DNA of 5,927 bases from Fidelibacterota bacterium UBA6531 (GTDB lineage Bacteria; Fidelibacterota; Marinisomatia; Marinisomatales; TCS55): contig DJKX01000052.1 of assembly GCA_002436185.1 (NCBI GenBank), positions 1-5,927 of the forward strand, read 5' to 3'. The notes below the pieces were generated by a model, which made no database searches, was not told the origin of the DNA, and saw only the letters and a list, made by a program, of their open reading frames with translations. This document shows, in pieces, positions 5,149-5,927 of the stretch; position 1 is the first letter of the stretch; each line of letters begins with the position of its first letter. Both the position numbers and the translations under genes were made by a program.

Positions 5149-5927
5149 ATGACTAAATACATGAAATATTATATCGTACCCTTTCTGTTATTATCAGTAT
5201 TGATAGGAATGTTTCTTGGAGGGCACTGGATGTGGCTGGGGCTTGCTGTTTTATTTGTGGTAGTGATCGGGGGAGATGCCGTATTGGGTGAAGATGCATC
5301 TCATCCTGAATACAGTCATCCCTGGCTTATAGAACTCCCCCTGCATTTAGCATTGCCTTTGATAATAATCTTACTTTTGAGTTTTGCATGGACAACCGGA
5401 AATGTAAGAGAGGATTTTCTGGGCATTGGAAAATTATTGTCAGGATTGTTTTCCTACGATTTTCTGGCAGCGAGAGACAGCAATATGTGGTCTGATTATG
5501 TAGGCGCCGTACTTGGTGTGGGGTTCATGGTTGCTGGTTACGGCACCAACGTTGGCCATGAGCTTACTCATCGGATCAAAGATCGGGTCGCCATCCTGGA
5601 AGGGAGATGGCTTTTGTCAGCAAGTTGCAATGCGGACTTTGCCATTGAACATGTGTACGGCCATCACGTCACCGTTGGCACCGATGAGGACCCTGCAACA
5701 GCTCGAAAAGGAGAAAATGTATATGCTTTTGCCATACGGTCCACTCTCTTTGGGCATATCAGTGCATGGAAGCATGAGCTGAAAAGACTCCGGAAAAAAG
5801 CATACAGCACTGTTTCTCTGAAAAACAGAATGATCACCGGATATCTCATGTCAGTAATGTGGTGTGCGGTATTTTATACTGCTGGCGGTATTTTCGGCCT
5901 GATACTCTTTCTGTGCCAGGCAGCATT
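5149..5927 (+). CDS. AlkB-type membrane di-iron hydroxylase (alkane monooxygenase/fatty acid desaturase superfamily), 3' end missing
   Basis: The frame runs 259 codons from the ATG at 5149 without a stop and leaves the window. It begins with two or more membrane helices (about 8-24, 28-42, 66-80), then GGDAVLGEDASHP (41-53), which corresponds to the conserved acidic loop of AlkB proteins. A further helix (about 118-133) leads to histidine box I, HELTH (137-141), and box II, EHVYGHH (167-173), followed by TDEDPATARKGENVYAF, the hallmark 'EDPA' region of alkane 1-monooxygenases. Two more helices start at about 228. The third histidine box and the HYG motif, if present, lie beyond the edge. The enzyme would hydroxylate alkyl chains at a di-iron centre in the inner membrane using electrons from rubredoxin or a ferredoxin; the substrate cannot be told. 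HELTH in place of HELGH suggests a divergent AlkB subgroup. An in-frame ATG at 5161 is a possible alternative start. No good ribosome binding site; likely co-transcribed with the aminotransferase. Confidence 0.88.
   Translation, partial: MTKYMKYYIVPFLLLSVLIGMFLGGHWMWLGLAVLFVVVIGGDAVLGEDASHPEYSHPWLIELPLHLALPLIIILLLSFAWTTGNVREDFLGIGKLLSGLFSYDFLAARDSNMWSDYVGAVLGVGFMVAGYGTNVGHELTHRIKDRVAILEGRWLLSASCNADFAIEHVYGHHVTVGTDEDPATARKGENVYAFAIRSTLFGHISAWKHELKRLRKKAYSTVSLKNRMITGYLMSVMWCAVFYTAGGIFGLILFLCQAA

Noticed and set aside
5513..5782. Plus-strand open frame inside the AlkB-like gene
   Set aside because: The overlapping frame carries both histidine boxes and stays open to the window edge; the other frame is a by-product.
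1..5927. CRISPR array, tRNA, rRNA, transposase or riboswitch
   Set aside because: I saw no regularly spaced repeats with unique spacers, no cloverleaf or rRNA sequence, no transposase motifs or terminal inverted repeats, and no recognised riboswitch core.

Overview
The window looks like bacterial chromosomal DNA, AT-rich overall. All genes I can support are on the + strand. The best lineage clue is the C-terminal type IX secretion (T9SS) type A sorting domain on the aminotransferase at 3712-5133. T9SS occurs in Bacteroidota and relatives such as Ignavibacteriota, Balneolota/Rhodothermota and Candidatus Marinimicrobia. The 'YPNPFN' entry motif and weak or absent Shine-Dalgarno sequences before most genes fit that group. 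The exact phylum is an inference and cannot be fixed from this window.

Left part (1-1882): short, mostly unrecognised genes are separated by a recurring GC-hairpin/T-tract element. It is an intrinsic terminator with conserved flanks, with copies at about 11-42 (decayed), 301-325, 685-709 and 1829-1852. Between copies lie a 64-aa orphan (90-284), a 67-aa orphan (395-598), a broken YwqK-like lipoprotein gene (740-971) and an intact six-transmembrane voltage-gated K+-channel-type protein with a C-terminal zinc ribbon (995-1798). The layout resembles an array of independent cassettes, but I found no integron attC signature.

Middle part (1883-3711): a secreted thioredoxin-fold protein with a WCGWC active site (1886-2413) is followed by a second broken YwqK-like gene (about 2412-2589). 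Next come a 188-aa acidic protein of unknown function whose start overlaps that remnant by ATGA (2586-3152) and a four-helix membrane protein of the DUF3147 type (3229-3579).

Right part (3712-5927): a HisC-like PLP aminotransferase carries both an N-terminal twin-arginine (Tat) signal and a C-terminal T9SS sorting domain. Fifteen bases downstream begins an AlkB-type membrane di-iron hydroxylase (5149 to the window edge, 3' end missing). The spacing suggests co-transcription, but no shared pathway is evident. The exported aminotransferase architecture is the most unusual item here. The terminator-delimited mini-array and the paired decaying YwqK fragments are next.
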